Below, piece after piece: positions 55,559 to 64,000 of a stretch of DNA of 64,000 nt. The notes beneath the pieces were generated by a model. That model was not told the DNA's origin. It did not search any database and was given only the letters and a program-made list of their open reading frames with translations. A program made the position numbers and the translations under genes. Each line of letters starts with the position of its first letter. The stretch's first letter is position 1. The stretch is taken from assembly GCF_900141745.1 (NCBI RefSeq), contig NZ_FSRM01000002.1, positions 2,666,001 through 2,730,000 of the forward strand. The letters run 5' to 3'. This DNA is from Paraburkholderia phenazinium. Its GTDB lineage: Bacteria; Pseudomonadota; Gammaproteobacteria; Burkholderiales; Burkholderiaceae.

Positions 55559-56512
55559 TCAAGCCGGATGCAATCCGCGCAACAGCTGCCGTACCCGCGA
55601 CATGTCCTGATCGACGTGCTCAGCCTGCTCGAAGAGCACGGCCAGCCAGTCGACAAAGGCCCGTACACGCGGTGAGACGCGCCGGCTCTTCACATAAGCC
55701 ACTGACACCGACATCGGCACCGGCTTCCATTGCGGCAGGACCTCGCGCAAGCGCCCTGAATCGAGGTATGGCTGCGCCGCGATGCGGGCCGGCTGGATCA
55801 GCCCGAGCCCTTGCAGGCCACAGGCCAGATAGGCCTGTTCGTCGTTGACCTTGACGAAGCCATCCACCTTCACGTTCAGCGCGCTATCGCCAACCTCGAA
55901 GTCGAAGTTCACTGCGCGGCCGTTATGACCCATGCAGTTGACGGCGACGTGATGCGCGAGATCGTCGAGATCGGCGGGTACGCCGTAGCGCTCGAGGTAG
56001 TCGGGGCTCGCGCAGGTCACGTGTTCGAGCGTGCCCAGGCGTCGCGCCACCAACCCGGAATCGGGCAACTCGCCGAGCTGGATGCTGCAATCCACCGCTT
56101 CGCCAACCAGATCGACCGTGCGATTGCTGACGCCAATCGCGAGATCGATGTTCGGATAGCGCTCGTGAAAATCGTCGAGTGCGGGCAAGACCAGCGCAGT
56201 GGCCAGCGCGCCTGGCATTTCGACACGCAGACGGCCGCTCAGCTGATCGGTCGAATGACGCAGGCTCGCTTCCATTTCGTCGATGTCGGCGAGGATCTGC
56301 ATGCAACGTTCGTAGTACGCAGCACCTTCGGGGGTCAGGCTGAGCCGCCGCGTAGTGCGCACCAGCAGTGCGGTGCCGAGCAGCGCTTCGAGATTCTGAA
56401 CCAGCGTTGTTGCCGTGGCGCGCGGCATATCCAGCGATTCCGCGGCACGCGTGAAACTATTGGTATCGACGATACGGATAAAAGTGCGCATCGCCTGAAT
56501 ACGGTCAATCAC
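55559..56512 (-). CDS. LysR-family transcriptional regulator
   Basis: DNA-binding regulator of 317 aa. The N-terminal HTH (D-R-I-Q-A-M-R-T-F, S-F-T-R-A-A-E-S-L-D-M-P-R-A-T-A-T) matches the DsdA/CrgA-like subgroup common in Burkholderiales, followed by the periplasmic-binding-fold effector domain (G-R-L-R-V-E-M-P-G). The GTG at 56512 with AGGAG 8 bases upstream gives the standard length; the longer frame adds a Cys-rich segment without homology. It may regulate itself or the alcohol dehydrogenase gene upstream of it on the same strand. Effector unknown. Confidence 0.9.
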   Translation of the reverse strand: MIDRIQAMRTFIRIVDTNSFTRAAESLDMPRATATTLVQNLEALLGTALLVRTTRRLSLTPEGAAYYERCMQILADIDEMEASLRHSTDQLSGRLRVEMPGALATALVLPALDDFHERYPNIDLAIGVSNRTVDLVGEAVDCSIQLGELPDSGLVARRLGTLEHVTCASPDYLERYGVPADLDDLAHHVAVNCMGHNGRAVNFDFEVGDSALNVKVDGFVKVNDEQAYLACGLQGLGLIQPARIAAQPYLDSGRLREVLPQWKPVPMSVSVAYVKSRRVSPRVRAFVDWLAVLFEQAEHVDQDMSRVRQLLRGLHPA

Positions 56513-56752
56513 GGGCAATCTCCTGTTCAAACAGTAAACAAACAGCAAACACGCGGGACAATCCGGACTAAGGACGTACAGCCAACGTACCTCGTCCGTG
56601 GGGGAGGCGCGTCGGCAGACAATGCGAGGCGGGAGCAGGGCAGGCCGCCGCGAGTGGCGCGGCCTGTGCGTCACGCGCGACGGGTGTTGAACCCGCCTGC
56701 GTGACGACCTGTGGAACTACCGGGGTAAAACGTGAAACAAGCCGACCGGCAG

Positions 56753-57805
56753 TTACTTCCGGAGCGAATCGAGATCGATCACAAAGCGATACTTCACATC
56801 GCTCTTCAACATCCGCTCATACGCATCGTTAATCTGTTGCATCGGAATCACTTCGATGTCCGATGTAATGCCGTGCTCTCCGCAGAAATCGAGCATTTCC
56901 TGGGTTTCAGCAATCCCGCCAATCAGCGAACCCGCCAGACGCCGGCGCTTCATGATCAGGTTGAACACCTGCGGCGACGGGTGATCGTGTTCCGGCGCGC
57001 CGACCAGAGCCATCGTGCCGTCGCGGCGCAGCAGATTCAGGAACGGGTTCAGGTCATGCTGGGCTGCCACGGTGTTGACGATGAGATCGAAGCTGTTCAC
57101 ATGCGCTTCCATCTCTTCCGGATTTTTCGAAATCACGACTTCGTCTGCACCAAGACGTTTCGCGTCTTCGACCTTCGACTGCGAGGTCGTGAACAGCACC
57201 ACGTGGGCACCCATCGCATGCGCGAGCTTGACGCCCATGTGGCCGAGTCCGCCGAGGCCGACAATGCCGACCTTCTTGCCGGGACCCGCACCCCATGTGC
57301 GCAGCGGCGAGTAGAGGGTGATACCTGCGCACAACAGCGGCGCCGTGCCGGCCGGGTCGAGATTTTTCGGCACGCTCAGCACGAAGTCTTCGTCCACGAC
57401 CAGTTGGGTTGAATAGCCGCCCAGCGTGATGTCGCCGGTGATGCGGTCCGCACCGTTGTACGTACCGACCCAGCCGTTTTCGCAATACTGTTCGAGTCCT
57501 TCCTCGCAACTCGGGCAGGTACGGCACGAGTCGACGAGGCAGCCTACGCCGACGAGGTCACCGACCTTGTGGCGCGTGACGCCGGCACCGACGGCGGTCA
57601 CCCGGCCGACGATCTCGTGACCCGGCACGACCGGATAAATCGAGTTCTTCCACTCGTTGCGGGCCTGATGCAGATCCGAATGGCACACGCCGCAAAACAG
57701 GACTTCCATCTGCACGTCATGCTCGCGCAATTCCCGGCGCTGAAATTCGAATGGGGCGAGCTTCGATTGCGCGTCGCTCGCAGCATAGGCGTAAGTCGTG
57801 GTCAT
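56753..57805 (-). CDS. Zinc-dependent alcohol dehydrogenase (YahK/CAD-like)
   Basis: Medium-chain NADP-dependent alcohol/aldehyde dehydrogenase of 350 aa. The catalytic zinc site (G-V-C-H-S-D and G-H-E-I-V-G), the structural zinc Cys cluster (C-R-T-C-P-S-C-E-E-G-L-E-Q-Y-C) and the Rossmann motif G-L-G-G-L-G-H-M-G-V are intact. The closest family is cinnamyl-alcohol-dehydrogenase-like YahK, which reduces many aldehydes. The ATG at 57805 has AGGAG upstream. It diverges from an AraC regulator of the YqhC type, an arrangement typical of aldehyde-stress response. Confidence 0.92.
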   Translation of the reverse strand: MTTTYAYAASDAQSKLAPFEFQRRELREHDVQMEVLFCGVCHSDLHQARNEWKNSIYPVVPGHEIVGRVTAVGAGVTRHKVGDLVGVGCLVDSCRTCPSCEEGLEQYCENGWVGTYNGADRITGDITLGGYSTQLVVDEDFVLSVPKNLDPAGTAPLLCAGITLYSPLRTWGAGPGKKVGIVGLGGLGHMGVKLAHAMGAHVVLFTTSQSKVEDAKRLGADEVVISKNPEEMEAHVNSFDLIVNTVAAQHDLNPFLNLLRRDGTMALVGAPEHDHPSPQVFNLIMKRRRLAGSLIGGIAETQEMLDFCGEHGITSDIEVIPMQQINDAYERMLKSDVKYRFVIDLDSLRK

Positions 57806-58136
57806 GAGTGCTCCTGCAAATGGATGGGGTTGCACAAGGCGCCGGCGGTAGCGACACGCGGTCGCTGAAGCGGCTGAACCTCGAATTGAACCGGATCACG
57901 TTGGCTTTCCACAGGGGCCAGCGGGTTGCCGCAGGTCGTCGCGGCTGGCTGGTTATCTGCGAGGGCAGCGTGGGCAAACGGGTGATCCGGCAGGGTTCCC
58001 ATCGTAGGCGGCGGGAAGCACCTGGGGAATACCTGAATATCTCGAAGGTTTGCCTAATTCTCTGGAGCGCGAGCGCTATAGGCCGTTTGATGCTAAATTT
58101 CAAGCCTTATTCTCTGCTGAATCAATAGGCACTGTC
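57806..58136. other. Divergent region between alcohol dehydrogenase and araC-type gene
   Basis: No gene. An inverted repeat AGCGC-GA-GCGCT (58066-58077) lies 60 bases above the AraC start, in an AT-richer patch likely to hold its promoter. The dehydrogenase side is GC-rich without an obvious -10. The AraC protein is the expected regulator of both directions. Confidence 0.45.
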
Positions 58137-59105
58137 ATGCAAACGACTCAAACGCCCCGCGTAGCCATTAGTCCGGCCCAGCAGCGCATGGTCGAGCTCT
58201 TCGATGTTCTGGCGCCGTCTGTCGGCTTCACGCCTTCATGCCTGGACGGCGTGAAGTTCATGCGCGCGAACCGGCCGATGCCGCGCATGCCGGTACTCTA
58301 CGAGCCGAGCATCGTGATCGTCTGCCAGGGGCGCAAACGCGGCTATCTGGGTGAGAAGACGTATTTATACGACGCGCAGCAATATCTGGTGCTGTCCGTG
58401 CCGCTGCCGTTCGAGTGCGAGACGGAGGCGAGTCCGGAGGAGCCGTTCCTCGGCATCTCGGTGCGGGTGGACCTGACGGTGGTCGCGGAGTTGCTGATGG
58501 CCTTGAACGAAACCCACGGCACGGCGCACACCGAACCGCGCGGCATCTATTCGACACCTCTGGATCCGGTCATGAGCAATGCGGTGCAGCGTCTGCTCGA
58601 AGCGCTCGCTTCACCGCTCGACGCGCGAATTCTGGCGCCTGCCATCATGCGCGAGATTTGCTACCGCGTGCTGACTGGCGAGCAGGGCGACGCAATCCGC
58701 GCGGCGCTCACGCATCAGCATCACTTCGGGCGCATCGCCAAGGCGTTGCGGCGCATTCATGCGGATTATCAGGGCGAACTCGACGTCGATACGCTGGCGC
58801 GTGAAGCAGGCATGAGCCTCGCGGTATTTCACGCGCAGTTCAAGGGCGTGACGGCGACCTCGCCGATGCAGTATGTCAAGACCACGCGGCTGCATCACGC
58901 ACGCCTCCTGATGGTGCAGGACGGTTTGAACGCGGGCGCGGCGGCGGCGCGGGTCGGCTATGAAAGCGCGTCGCAGTTCAGCCGCGAGTTCAAGCGTCTG
59001 TTCGGCCTGAGTCCGGTGGATGAAGTGAAACGCATGCGCGGAGTGATGGAATCGCCGCCGCCACGCGTGATGCCGACGCCGGAGAGGTATGTGACGGCCG
59101 TGTGA
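58137..59105 (+). CDS. AraC-family regulator (YqhC-like)
   Basis: Transcriptional activator of 322 aa with an AraC-type N-terminal ligand domain (Y-E-P-S-I-V-I-V-C-Q-G-R-K, L-S-V-P-L-P) and a C-terminal double HTH (L-A-R-E-A-G-M-S-L-A-V-F-H and G-Y-E-S-A-S-Q-F-S-R-E-F-K-R). This combination is found in YqhC, the aldehyde-responsive activator of yqhD and dkgA in E. coli. The ATG at 58137 is chosen; a longer frame adds 29 codons lying in the promoter region. Divergence from a dehydrogenase gene supports an aldehyde-responsive role. Confidence 0.88.
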   Translation: MQTTQTPRVAISPAQQRMVELFDVLAPSVGFTPSCLDGVKFMRANRPMPRMPVLYEPSIVIVCQGRKRGYLGEKTYLYDAQQYLVLSVPLPFECETEASPEEPFLGISVRVDLTVVAELLMALNETHGTAHTEPRGIYSTPLDPVMSNAVQRLLEALASPLDARILAPAIMREICYRVLTGEQGDAIRAALTHQHHFGRIAKALRRIHADYQGELDVDTLAREAGMSLAVFHAQFKGVTATSPMQYVKTTRLHHARLLMVQDGLNAGAAAARVGYESASQFSREFKRLFGLSPVDEVKRMRGVMESPPPRVMPTPERYVTAV

Positions 59106-59125
59106 GCGCGGCGGGGCGACGCGCT

Positions 59126-59518
59126 TTATTCCGGTTCGTGGCGGCACACACAAAGCTTGTTGCCGTCCGGATCGCGAAAGTAGGCGCCGTAATAGTGCTC
59201 GTGATACTGCGGTCGCAAGCCGGGCGGCCCTTCGCACGAACCGCCGTGGGCGAGGGCAATGGCATGCGCGCGGTCGACACTGGTACGCGCCGGCGCCAGT
59301 AGCGCGAGCATCTGACCATTGCCGGGGCTGGCCGGATTGCCGTCGTAGGGACGGCTGATCACGAATAGCGGCCGGGGCTGGTCTGCCCGCATCCAGCCGG
59401 CCCAGCCGCGTTGTTCGTCGCGGAATTTGAGCTTGAGGCCCAGCGAGTCCAGCAACGGGGCGTAGAAACCAAAGGCGCGTTCGAAGTCGGTAATGCCGAC
59501 GAATACGTGAGACAACAT
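59126..59518 (-). CDS. VOC-family (glyoxalase-fold) protein
   Basis: A 130-residue single-module protein of the vicinal oxygen chelate superfamily: H-V-F-V-G-I-T-D-F-E-R-A at the start, G-G at the turn, and Y-F-R-D-P-D-G-N-K-L at the end. The His and Glu metal-ligand candidates of the fold are present. Substrate cannot be deduced; such proteins include dioxygenases, isomerases and resistance proteins. GAGGAG precedes the ATG. It is convergent with the AraC gene. Confidence 0.85.
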   Translation of the reverse strand: MLSHVFVGITDFERAFGFYAPLLDSLGLKLKFRDEQRGWAGWMRADQPRPLFVISRPYDGNPASPGNGQMLALLAPARTSVDRAHAIALAHGGSCEGPPGLRPQYHEHYYGAYFRDPDGNKLCVCRHEPE

Positions 59519-59587
59519 CCCGTTCGCTCCTCTCGTGTAGACATGTGATTGGCCTGCGTGACGTGGTACGCCACGGCAGGTATTGAA

Positions 59588-59773
59588 TCACGCTTTCCAC
59601 TCTTGCGGTGTGCTGGACGAATACAGCGTGAACGGATGATGGCTCGTTTCGACGACGTGCATGCGGTGTTCGAGATCGACAAAATCGGCTGATGACGCCA
59701 GATACGTGTCGCGTTGTTGCTCTTGGGTGTGGACAAACAACGCGCTGAGTCGCTTTGCAAGGTTGGCGAACAT
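59588..59773 (-). CDS. DUF3563-family small protein
   Basis: A 61-residue protein whose pattern (L-x-K-R-L-S-A-L-F, Y-L-A-S-S-A-D-F-V-D-L-E-H-R-M) matches DUF3563, a short family common in Burkholderia and relatives and of unknown function. GGAG lies above the ATG. It is followed 69 bases later by the VOC gene on the same strand, so the two may share a transcript. Confidence 0.78.
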   Translation of the reverse strand: MFANLAKRLSALFVHTQEQQRDTYLASSADFVDLEHRMHVVETSHHPFTLYSSSTPQEWKA

Positions 59774-60047
59774 GATGGGCTCCAGTCTTTAACGTGAGTG
59801 CGACGTTTCGGATTCCGATCCAGTTCGTCGCCGAGGTTGCGGCGCGCGGTCCGGATTCGTCTGGAATCACAGCACCGCTTGTCGATAGACCCGATCGTAG
59901 ACGCGAAGAATGAGCCGAAAATGAGCGGCAGCAGGGCTCAAATGGGAGGCCGAGGGTGCGACGCGTGTCGCAGGCAGGTTCGTAATTCGTGGCTCAGTTT
60001 GTCTCGCCACAATGCCGTCACACGAATCCACTGCCGACGGAGTCATC

Positions 60048-61058
60048 ATGAATGTTCCGGATTACCAACCGATCACGTCCTCGCAACGCGTCCAGAGCGA
60101 AGCCAATCCTCGCCGCGCCGAGAGCTGGCAGGCCGCCTGGGTGCGCCGCGCGATTCCCCTCGTAATGGCGTTGCGTTTCGGCTCCAGCCGACGCCCCGCG
60201 CCTGACGTCCATGCCCTCCGACAGCGTGCGCATCGATACTCGTGGCCAACCCGTTTCGCGGCGAGGCTGCTTTACCCGAGGACGCGCCGGCATCCCGACT
60301 TTCATCTGGAGGGCGAGTGGATCAGACCGGAGACGGCCGCCGCGGCTCATACAGAGACTGTCGTGCTGTTTCTGCATGGCGGTGCGTATTATTTCGGCTC
60401 GCCTGCGACGCATCGAGCCGTCACCCGCGAGCTGGCGCATGCATCTGGCTCAGCCGTATTTGCGCTGGACTACAGTCTCGCGCCTGAACATCCATTTCCT
60501 GCTGCGCTGGAAGATACCCTGCATGCGTACCGCACGCTGCTTGCACGCGGGATTTCACCGGGTTCGATCGTGTTTGCCGGCGATTCGGCCGGAGGCGGGC
60601 TAGCGTTGGCTGCGCTGGTAGCGTTGCGCGATGCGGGTGAACCGTTGCCCGCTGGTGCAGTACTGCTGTCGCCGTGGGCCGATCTGACGACGATCTGGCG
60701 TGCGAAGCACAACGTGTTGTCGATGAATCGCACCGCCATGGAAATGGCCGCAAAGATGTATCTGCAGAACGCAAGACTGTTCGAGACCCTGGCGTCGCCC
60801 GCGCGCGCAAAACTGCATGGGTTGCCGCCGGTCCACATTCAGACCAGCGATTCCGAGGGTTTGAACGCGGACGCACACGAACTCGCCGCCAAACTGCAAC
60901 GCGAAGGGACGTGGGTGGAGTTCGCAGAATGGCATGCGATGCCGCACGCGTGGCATTGCTTTTCGCCGTTCGTGCCCGAAGCGCGAACCGCTCTGGCACA
61001 GGCAGCCGTGTTTATGCGCGGCTGTTGGGTAAAATCCGTCCACGATACGAGCACCTAA
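60048..61058 (+). CDS. HSL-family alpha/beta hydrolase (esterase)
   Basis: Esterase or lipase of 336 aa in the hormone-sensitive-lipase group. The oxyanion motif is F-L-H-G-G-A-Y, the nucleophile Ser is in G-D-S-A-G-G, an Asp candidate is near the T-S-D-S-E-G-L segment, and the catalytic His is in the M-P-H-A-W-H region. No signal peptide, so probably cytosolic. The ATG at 60048 has GGAG 7 bases upstream; one at 60012 is less likely. The natural substrate is probably a short acyl ester. Confidence 0.87.
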   Translation: MNVPDYQPITSSQRVQSEANPRRAESWQAAWVRRAIPLVMALRFGSSRRPAPDVHALRQRAHRYSWPTRFAARLLYPRTRRHPDFHLEGEWIRPETAAAAHTETVVLFLHGGAYYFGSPATHRAVTRELAHASGSAVFALDYSLAPEHPFPAALEDTLHAYRTLLARGISPGSIVFAGDSAGGGLALAALVALRDAGEPLPAGAVLLSPWADLTTIWRAKHNVLSMNRTAMEMAAKMYLQNARLFETLASPARAKLHGLPPVHIQTSDSEGLNADAHELAAKLQREGTWVEFAEWHAMPHAWHCFSPFVPEARTALAQAAVFMRGCWVKSVHDTST

Positions 61059-61079
61059 CCTGCCCACCGGACGCCCACC

Positions 61080-61742
61080 ATGCTTCATGAACTGACCCGA
61101 ACCATCCTGGTGATCGTCGCCGCGCTCTTTCCCATCATCAATCCGCCGGCGGCGGCGTTCATCATCCTGAGCATGGTGCCGCATGCGTCGCCGGCGCAGC
61201 GCGCGGAACTGGCGCGACGCATCGCGATTAACAGCTTCGTGATCCTGCTGGCATCGCTATCGATCGGGGCCTACCTGTTGTCGTTTCTCGGGATTTCCAT
61301 TGCGGTGTTGCGCGTCGCTGGTGGGCTCATCATTGCAATGGCCGGCTGGAATCTGTTGCAGTCGTCCGGGGACGAGCCTGAAGAGGCACAACCGGATCCG
61401 ATGACCGGAAGCGACCCGACACTACGTGTAAAGGCTTTTTATCCGCTGACTTTGCCCGTGACCGTCGGTCCCGGTTCGATTTCCGTTGCGATTGCTCTGG
61501 GTACCGGCTCGCCGCGAGAGGGCTTGCAGCCAGTCCATTTCATTGGGGTGGGTGTCGCTTTGGGACTGCTTTGCGTCAGCATTTACCTGTGCGTGCGCTT
61601 TGCCGGCAACGTCGAGCGGCTGCTGGGTCCGTCGGGTACGCAGGTCGCGATGCGACTGTTTGCCTTCGCGATTTTTTGTATCGGTGTGCAGATCTTGTGG
61701 CTCGGGTTATCAGACCTGATCAACTCGTTGCATCTGCATTGA
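61080..61742 (+). CDS. MarC-family integral membrane protein
   Basis: Inner-membrane protein of 220 aa with six hydrophobic segments. It carries the family blocks F-P-I-I-N-P-P-A-A-A-F, R-V-A-G-G-L-I-I-A-M-A-G-W and Y-P-L-T-L-P-V-T-V-G-P-G-S-I-S. A polar Glu/Asp/Pro-rich loop separates the halves. The family's function is still unclear despite the old multiple-antibiotic-resistance name. It starts 22 bases after the hydrolase stop, so co-transcription is likely. A short antisense gene overlaps its last codons. Confidence 0.9.
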   Translation: MLHELTRTILVIVAALFPIINPPAAAFIILSMVPHASPAQRAELARRIAINSFVILLASLSIGAYLLSFLGISIAVLRVAGGLIIAMAGWNLLQSSGDEPEEAQPDPMTGSDPTLRVKAFYPLTLPVTVGPGSISVAIALGTGSPREGLQPVHFIGVGVALGLLCVSIYLCVRFAGNVERLLGPSGTQVAMRLFAFAIFCIGVQILWLGLSDLINSLHLH

Positions 61743-61883
61743 TCGGCCGGTTGCGCGGCGTTGGATAAAACGCCGGAGGCCCACTTTGGCGACTTCGACC
61801 AGAATCAGGAAAATCGAGCCGGTCGCCGCAGCGCCGGCCACGGCCAGTGAGATGTCGAACAGCCATTCGAACAGCGCAACCAT
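61710..61883 (-). CDS. Small membrane protein
   Basis: A 57-residue protein with one membrane helix (about residues 10-32, A-V-A-G-A-A-A-T-G-S-I-F-L-I-L) and a basic C-terminal tail. No family recognised. The ATG at 61883 has AGAGGAC 6 bases upstream, which favours it over a longer frame. It overlaps the 3' end of marC antisense by 33 bases and lies 64 bases downstream of another small leftward gene, so the two may be an operon. It could be a small regulator of a membrane partner. Confidence 0.5.
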   Translation of the reverse strand: MVALFEWLFDISLAVAGAAATGSIFLILVEVAKVGLRRFIQRRATGRSMQMQRVDQV

Positions 61884-61947
61884 GATGTCCTCTGCAGGTG
61901 TAAGTGGATCGGATTCGCTAGCCTGATTGATCAACGAGGCGGCCATC

Positions 61948-62121
61948 TCAAACGCCACTGGCCATGGCGAGCATCAGATAGGGCAACAATTCGTCGTACG
62001 TGGCGGGTTGTTCGGTGGCCGTTGTGTCGTTTTCGGGCGCGCGGACCGGTTTAACAGGCTGAACCGCGGCTTCGGCATAAGTGGCGCTCGCGGTGGCAGG
62101 GTGGTTGAAAAGCGGAAACAT
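61948..62121 (-). CDS. Small hypothetical protein
   Basis: A 57-residue protein starting M-F-P-L-F-N, with an Ala/Thr/Pro-rich middle and a hydrophobic end (L-P-Y-L-M-L-A-M-A-S-G-V). No family recognised. GAGAGG lies 9 bases before the ATG at 62121; another ATG three codons upstream directly abuts that site and is less likely. It diverges from the sensor kinase gene at 62308, so it may be a target of that two-component system. Confidence 0.45.
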   Translation of the reverse strand: MFPLFNHPATASATYAEAAVQPVKPVRAPENDTTATEQPATYDELLPYLMLAMASGV

Positions 62122-62307
62122 GATGAACATCCTCTCGGTCGGATCAGGCGAATCGTTGATTCGGATGACCTATCTTCGTGGATGAAAATGAGGCGAAAAT
62201 GAGCGTGATACCCGAGCTTGTGCCGTCTGGCGCGAGATCTCCCCGGTACGCACTTAAATGCGCCGGTGACGGTAATGAACGGGCTGGCTTGCCGCTGGCG
62301 AAGTCAA

Positions 62308-63717
62308 ATGAAATCTTCTCTGAGAAATAACCTTGCCATCGCACTCGGCCTGCTGGTCAGCGCCGCGGCGATCGCGCAAGGCATCAGTTCCTATCAGTTG
62401 TGCCGCTCGGGGATGAGTGCGCTCCTCGATCTTCGGCTCGAGCAGGTCGCCGTGCGCATGCGCAATGGACTGGCGGACTCGATTCCGGCGACACCCGCGC
62501 GTGGCTCGCAACCCAGCCGCGATATCGTGATCACGATCCGCAAGCCGGGTGCCGAGGTACCGCTGCGTTCGACCGATCCATCGTTGCAGCTGCCGCAGGA
62601 CGCCGCCGCAGGTTTGAGTTCGGATGACGTCAACGGCGAGCGCTGGCGAATCTACACGTTGCGCGACACCGGAAGCCTGATCCAGGTTGCGCAACGCTCA
62701 TCCGTGCGCGAAGAGCTGGAACGCGAAGCGGCGCTGACGACCTTGTGGCCGACGCTCGTGCTGCTGCCGCTGGTGCTCGGCGCGGTGCTGCTGATCGTGC
62801 GAGTGTCGTTCCGCAAGATGAACCAGCTCGGCAACGAGGTTCAGGAGATCGACGCGTCGCGCCTGAGGCCGTTGCCATCGGCGGGCGTGCCGAGCGAGCT
62901 GCAGCCCTTCGTCGATTCGATCAACCGGATGATCGGGCGTCTCGCTCAATCGATCGAAGCGGAACGGAAGTTCATCGCGGATGCCGCACATGAACTGCGC
63001 ACCCCGCTCACCGCGTTGCAGTTGCAGGCCGATAACCTGCAGCCGCATATCGTCCCCGGCAATCAGGAGCGCTTCAGCGAATTGCGAAGCGGGATCGGCA
63101 GAAGCAGTGCGTTGATCGCACAACTATTGCGGCTCGCGCGGGCGGATGCACCTTTGTCCGGCAGCACGATCGAGCCGACCGATGTTTCGGAGATCGTGGT
63201 CCAGGCGGTCTCCGATGTGTTGCCGATCGCCGCGGCGCGCGGGATAGATATTGGCGCAGAAGAGATGGTGCAGGACAGGGTCGCGGCGTCCGGTGCAGAT
63301 GTCGCCATCGCCGTCAAAAATCTGGTGAGCAATGCGATCCGTTACACGCCGGATGGCGGCACGATAGATCTGCGGATGCGCACGGAAGGCACTATGCTGT
63401 GGGTCGAAGTAACGGATACAGGACCGGGCATCGCGCCGGAGTTGTTGCCGCGTGTGTTCGACCGCTTCTTTCGGGCCAATCTGGATATCGAAGGCACCGG
63501 TCTCGGGCTGTCGATCGTCAGGTCGATCACCCAGAAATACGGCGGCGATGCACAGATTCGCAACCGCAGCGACGGCCGCTCGGGGATCGTCGCTGCGGTC
63601 AGTTTTCCGCTGGCAGAGATGTGCACGGGAGCCTCCGGCCACGGTGCTGGAACAACGACGGGCAAGCTGGCTCAAGCAACGGGGGCGACCCGCTACCTGC
63701 ATGGGAGAGACGTATGA
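62308..63717 (+). CDS. Sensor histidine kinase (QseC/PmrB-like)
   Basis: Inner-membrane kinase of 469 aa. Membrane helices at about 8-28 and 150-172 bracket a periplasmic sensor of about 120 residues. A HAMP-like linker leads to HisKA with phospho-His228 in A-A-H-E-L-R-T-P-L-T and to HATPase (N-L-V-S-N-A-I-R-Y, D-T-G-P-G-I, G-x-G-L-G-L-S-I-V). A Gly/Thr-rich tail follows. The ATG at 62308 is chosen from the membrane topology; its ribosome site is weak. The stop overlaps the regulator start by 4 bases (ATGA), an unusual kinase-first order. Confidence 0.9.
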   Translation: MKSSLRNNLAIALGLLVSAAAIAQGISSYQLCRSGMSALLDLRLEQVAVRMRNGLADSIPATPARGSQPSRDIVITIRKPGAEVPLRSTDPSLQLPQDAAAGLSSDDVNGERWRIYTLRDTGSLIQVAQRSSVREELEREAALTTLWPTLVLLPLVLGAVLLIVRVSFRKMNQLGNEVQEIDASRLRPLPSAGVPSELQPFVDSINRMIGRLAQSIEAERKFIADAAHELRTPLTALQLQADNLQPHIVPGNQERFSELRSGIGRSSALIAQLLRLARADAPLSGSTIEPTDVSEIVVQAVSDVLPIAAARGIDIGAEEMVQDRVAASGADVAIAVKNLVSNAIRYTPDGGTIDLRMRTEGTMLWVEVTDTGPGIAPELLPRVFDRFFRANLDIEGTGLGLSIVRSITQKYGGDAQIRNRSDGRSGIVAAVSFPLAEMCTGASGHGAGTTTGKLAQATGATRYLHGRDV

Positions 63718-64000
63718 GAGTCCTTCTGGTTGAAGACGATCTGCAGATCGGGCAAAGCCTGATGCGCGCACTCAAGGACGCGGACTATAGCGTCGACTGG
63801 GTGCGCGACGGCATCGCCGGGCGCGCGGCAATGGACGCGGCCGAATATACCGTCGTACTGCTCGATCTGGGTTTGCCCGGGCTGTCGGGAATCGAACTGC
63901 TGCGCTCGGCGCGAGCCGGCGGCAATCCCGTGCCGGTCCTGATTCTGACCGCACGCGACGATCTCGACTCGCGAATCGAAGGCCTGGATATTGGTGCGGA
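63714..64000 (+). CDS. OmpR-family response regulator (3' end outside window)
   Basis: The visible 95 codons are a receiver domain: V-L-L-V-E-D-D at the start, acceptor Asp in V-V-L-L-D-L-G-L-P-G-L-S-G, Thr in L-T-A-R-D-D, and the beginning of G-L-D-I-G-A. This is the QseB/PmrA/TctD-type signature, so a winged-helix output domain should follow beyond the edge. GGGAGAG precedes the ATG, which overlaps the kinase stop. Confidence 0.9.
   Translation, partial: MRVLLVEDDLQIGQSLMRALKDADYSVDWVRDGIAGRAAMDAAEYTVVLLDLGLPGLSGIELLRSARAGGNPVPVLILTARDDLDSRIEGLDIGA

Overview
This is a GC-rich, gene-dense chromosomal segment from a member of Burkholderiales, most like Paraburkholderia. The evidence is the Burkholderia-type type VI secretion (T6SS) gene order, a DUF3563-type small protein, a FmdA/FmdB plus UrtABCDE amide and urea locus, and uniformly high third-position GC. 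I found no rRNA, tRNA, CRISPR array, insertion sequence or phage gene. Species assignment is inference.

Layout. 1-10 kb: a 2-keto-3-deoxygluconate permease cut by the window edge, a single-domain receiver, a Zur-type Fur regulator, two glutathione S-transferases, a NERD-nuclease/helicase, and a sensory group (periplasmic sulfite-oxidase-fold protein, hybrid kinase, convergent BetR-HTH/receiver protein). 10-16 kb: a C39-like peptidase, small proteins, a trans-3-hydroxy-L-proline pathway with its GntR regulator, and glucose-6-phosphate dehydrogenase. 15.7-27.2 kb: a nitrogen-scavenging locus in which a very large kinase with an N-terminal NCS1-type permease domain, and its LuxR-type response regulator, diverge from urtABCDE-fmdA-fmdB. 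A 16-bp palindrome lies between them.

27.2-55.5 kb: a complete T6SS locus apart from tssI/vgrG. tssJ, tssK and tssL run leftward; a TPR lipoprotein, tssB, C, hcp, tssE, F, G, H and A run rightward; a further leftward block holds tagX, tssM, tagF and an OmpA/BON protein. Between tssA and the OmpA gene sits a lipoprotein and a five-gene, non-canonical chemotaxis-like module: a membrane CheA-like kinase without a CheW domain, an MCP-like signalling hairpin protein, two CheX-like proteins (one fused to a degenerate receiver), and a CheY. It has no CheW, CheR or CheB. This is the best candidate for an undescribed system here. I infer that it tunes T6SS in response to an envelope signal.

55.5-64 kb: a LysR regulator, a zinc alcohol dehydrogenase diverging from an AraC regulator, a VOC protein, a DUF3563 protein, an HSL-type hydrolase, a MarC membrane protein, two small leftward ORFs, and a sensor kinase/OmpR-type regulator pair cut by the right edge.

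All identifications come from reading translated sequence and remembered family motifs. No database search was run.
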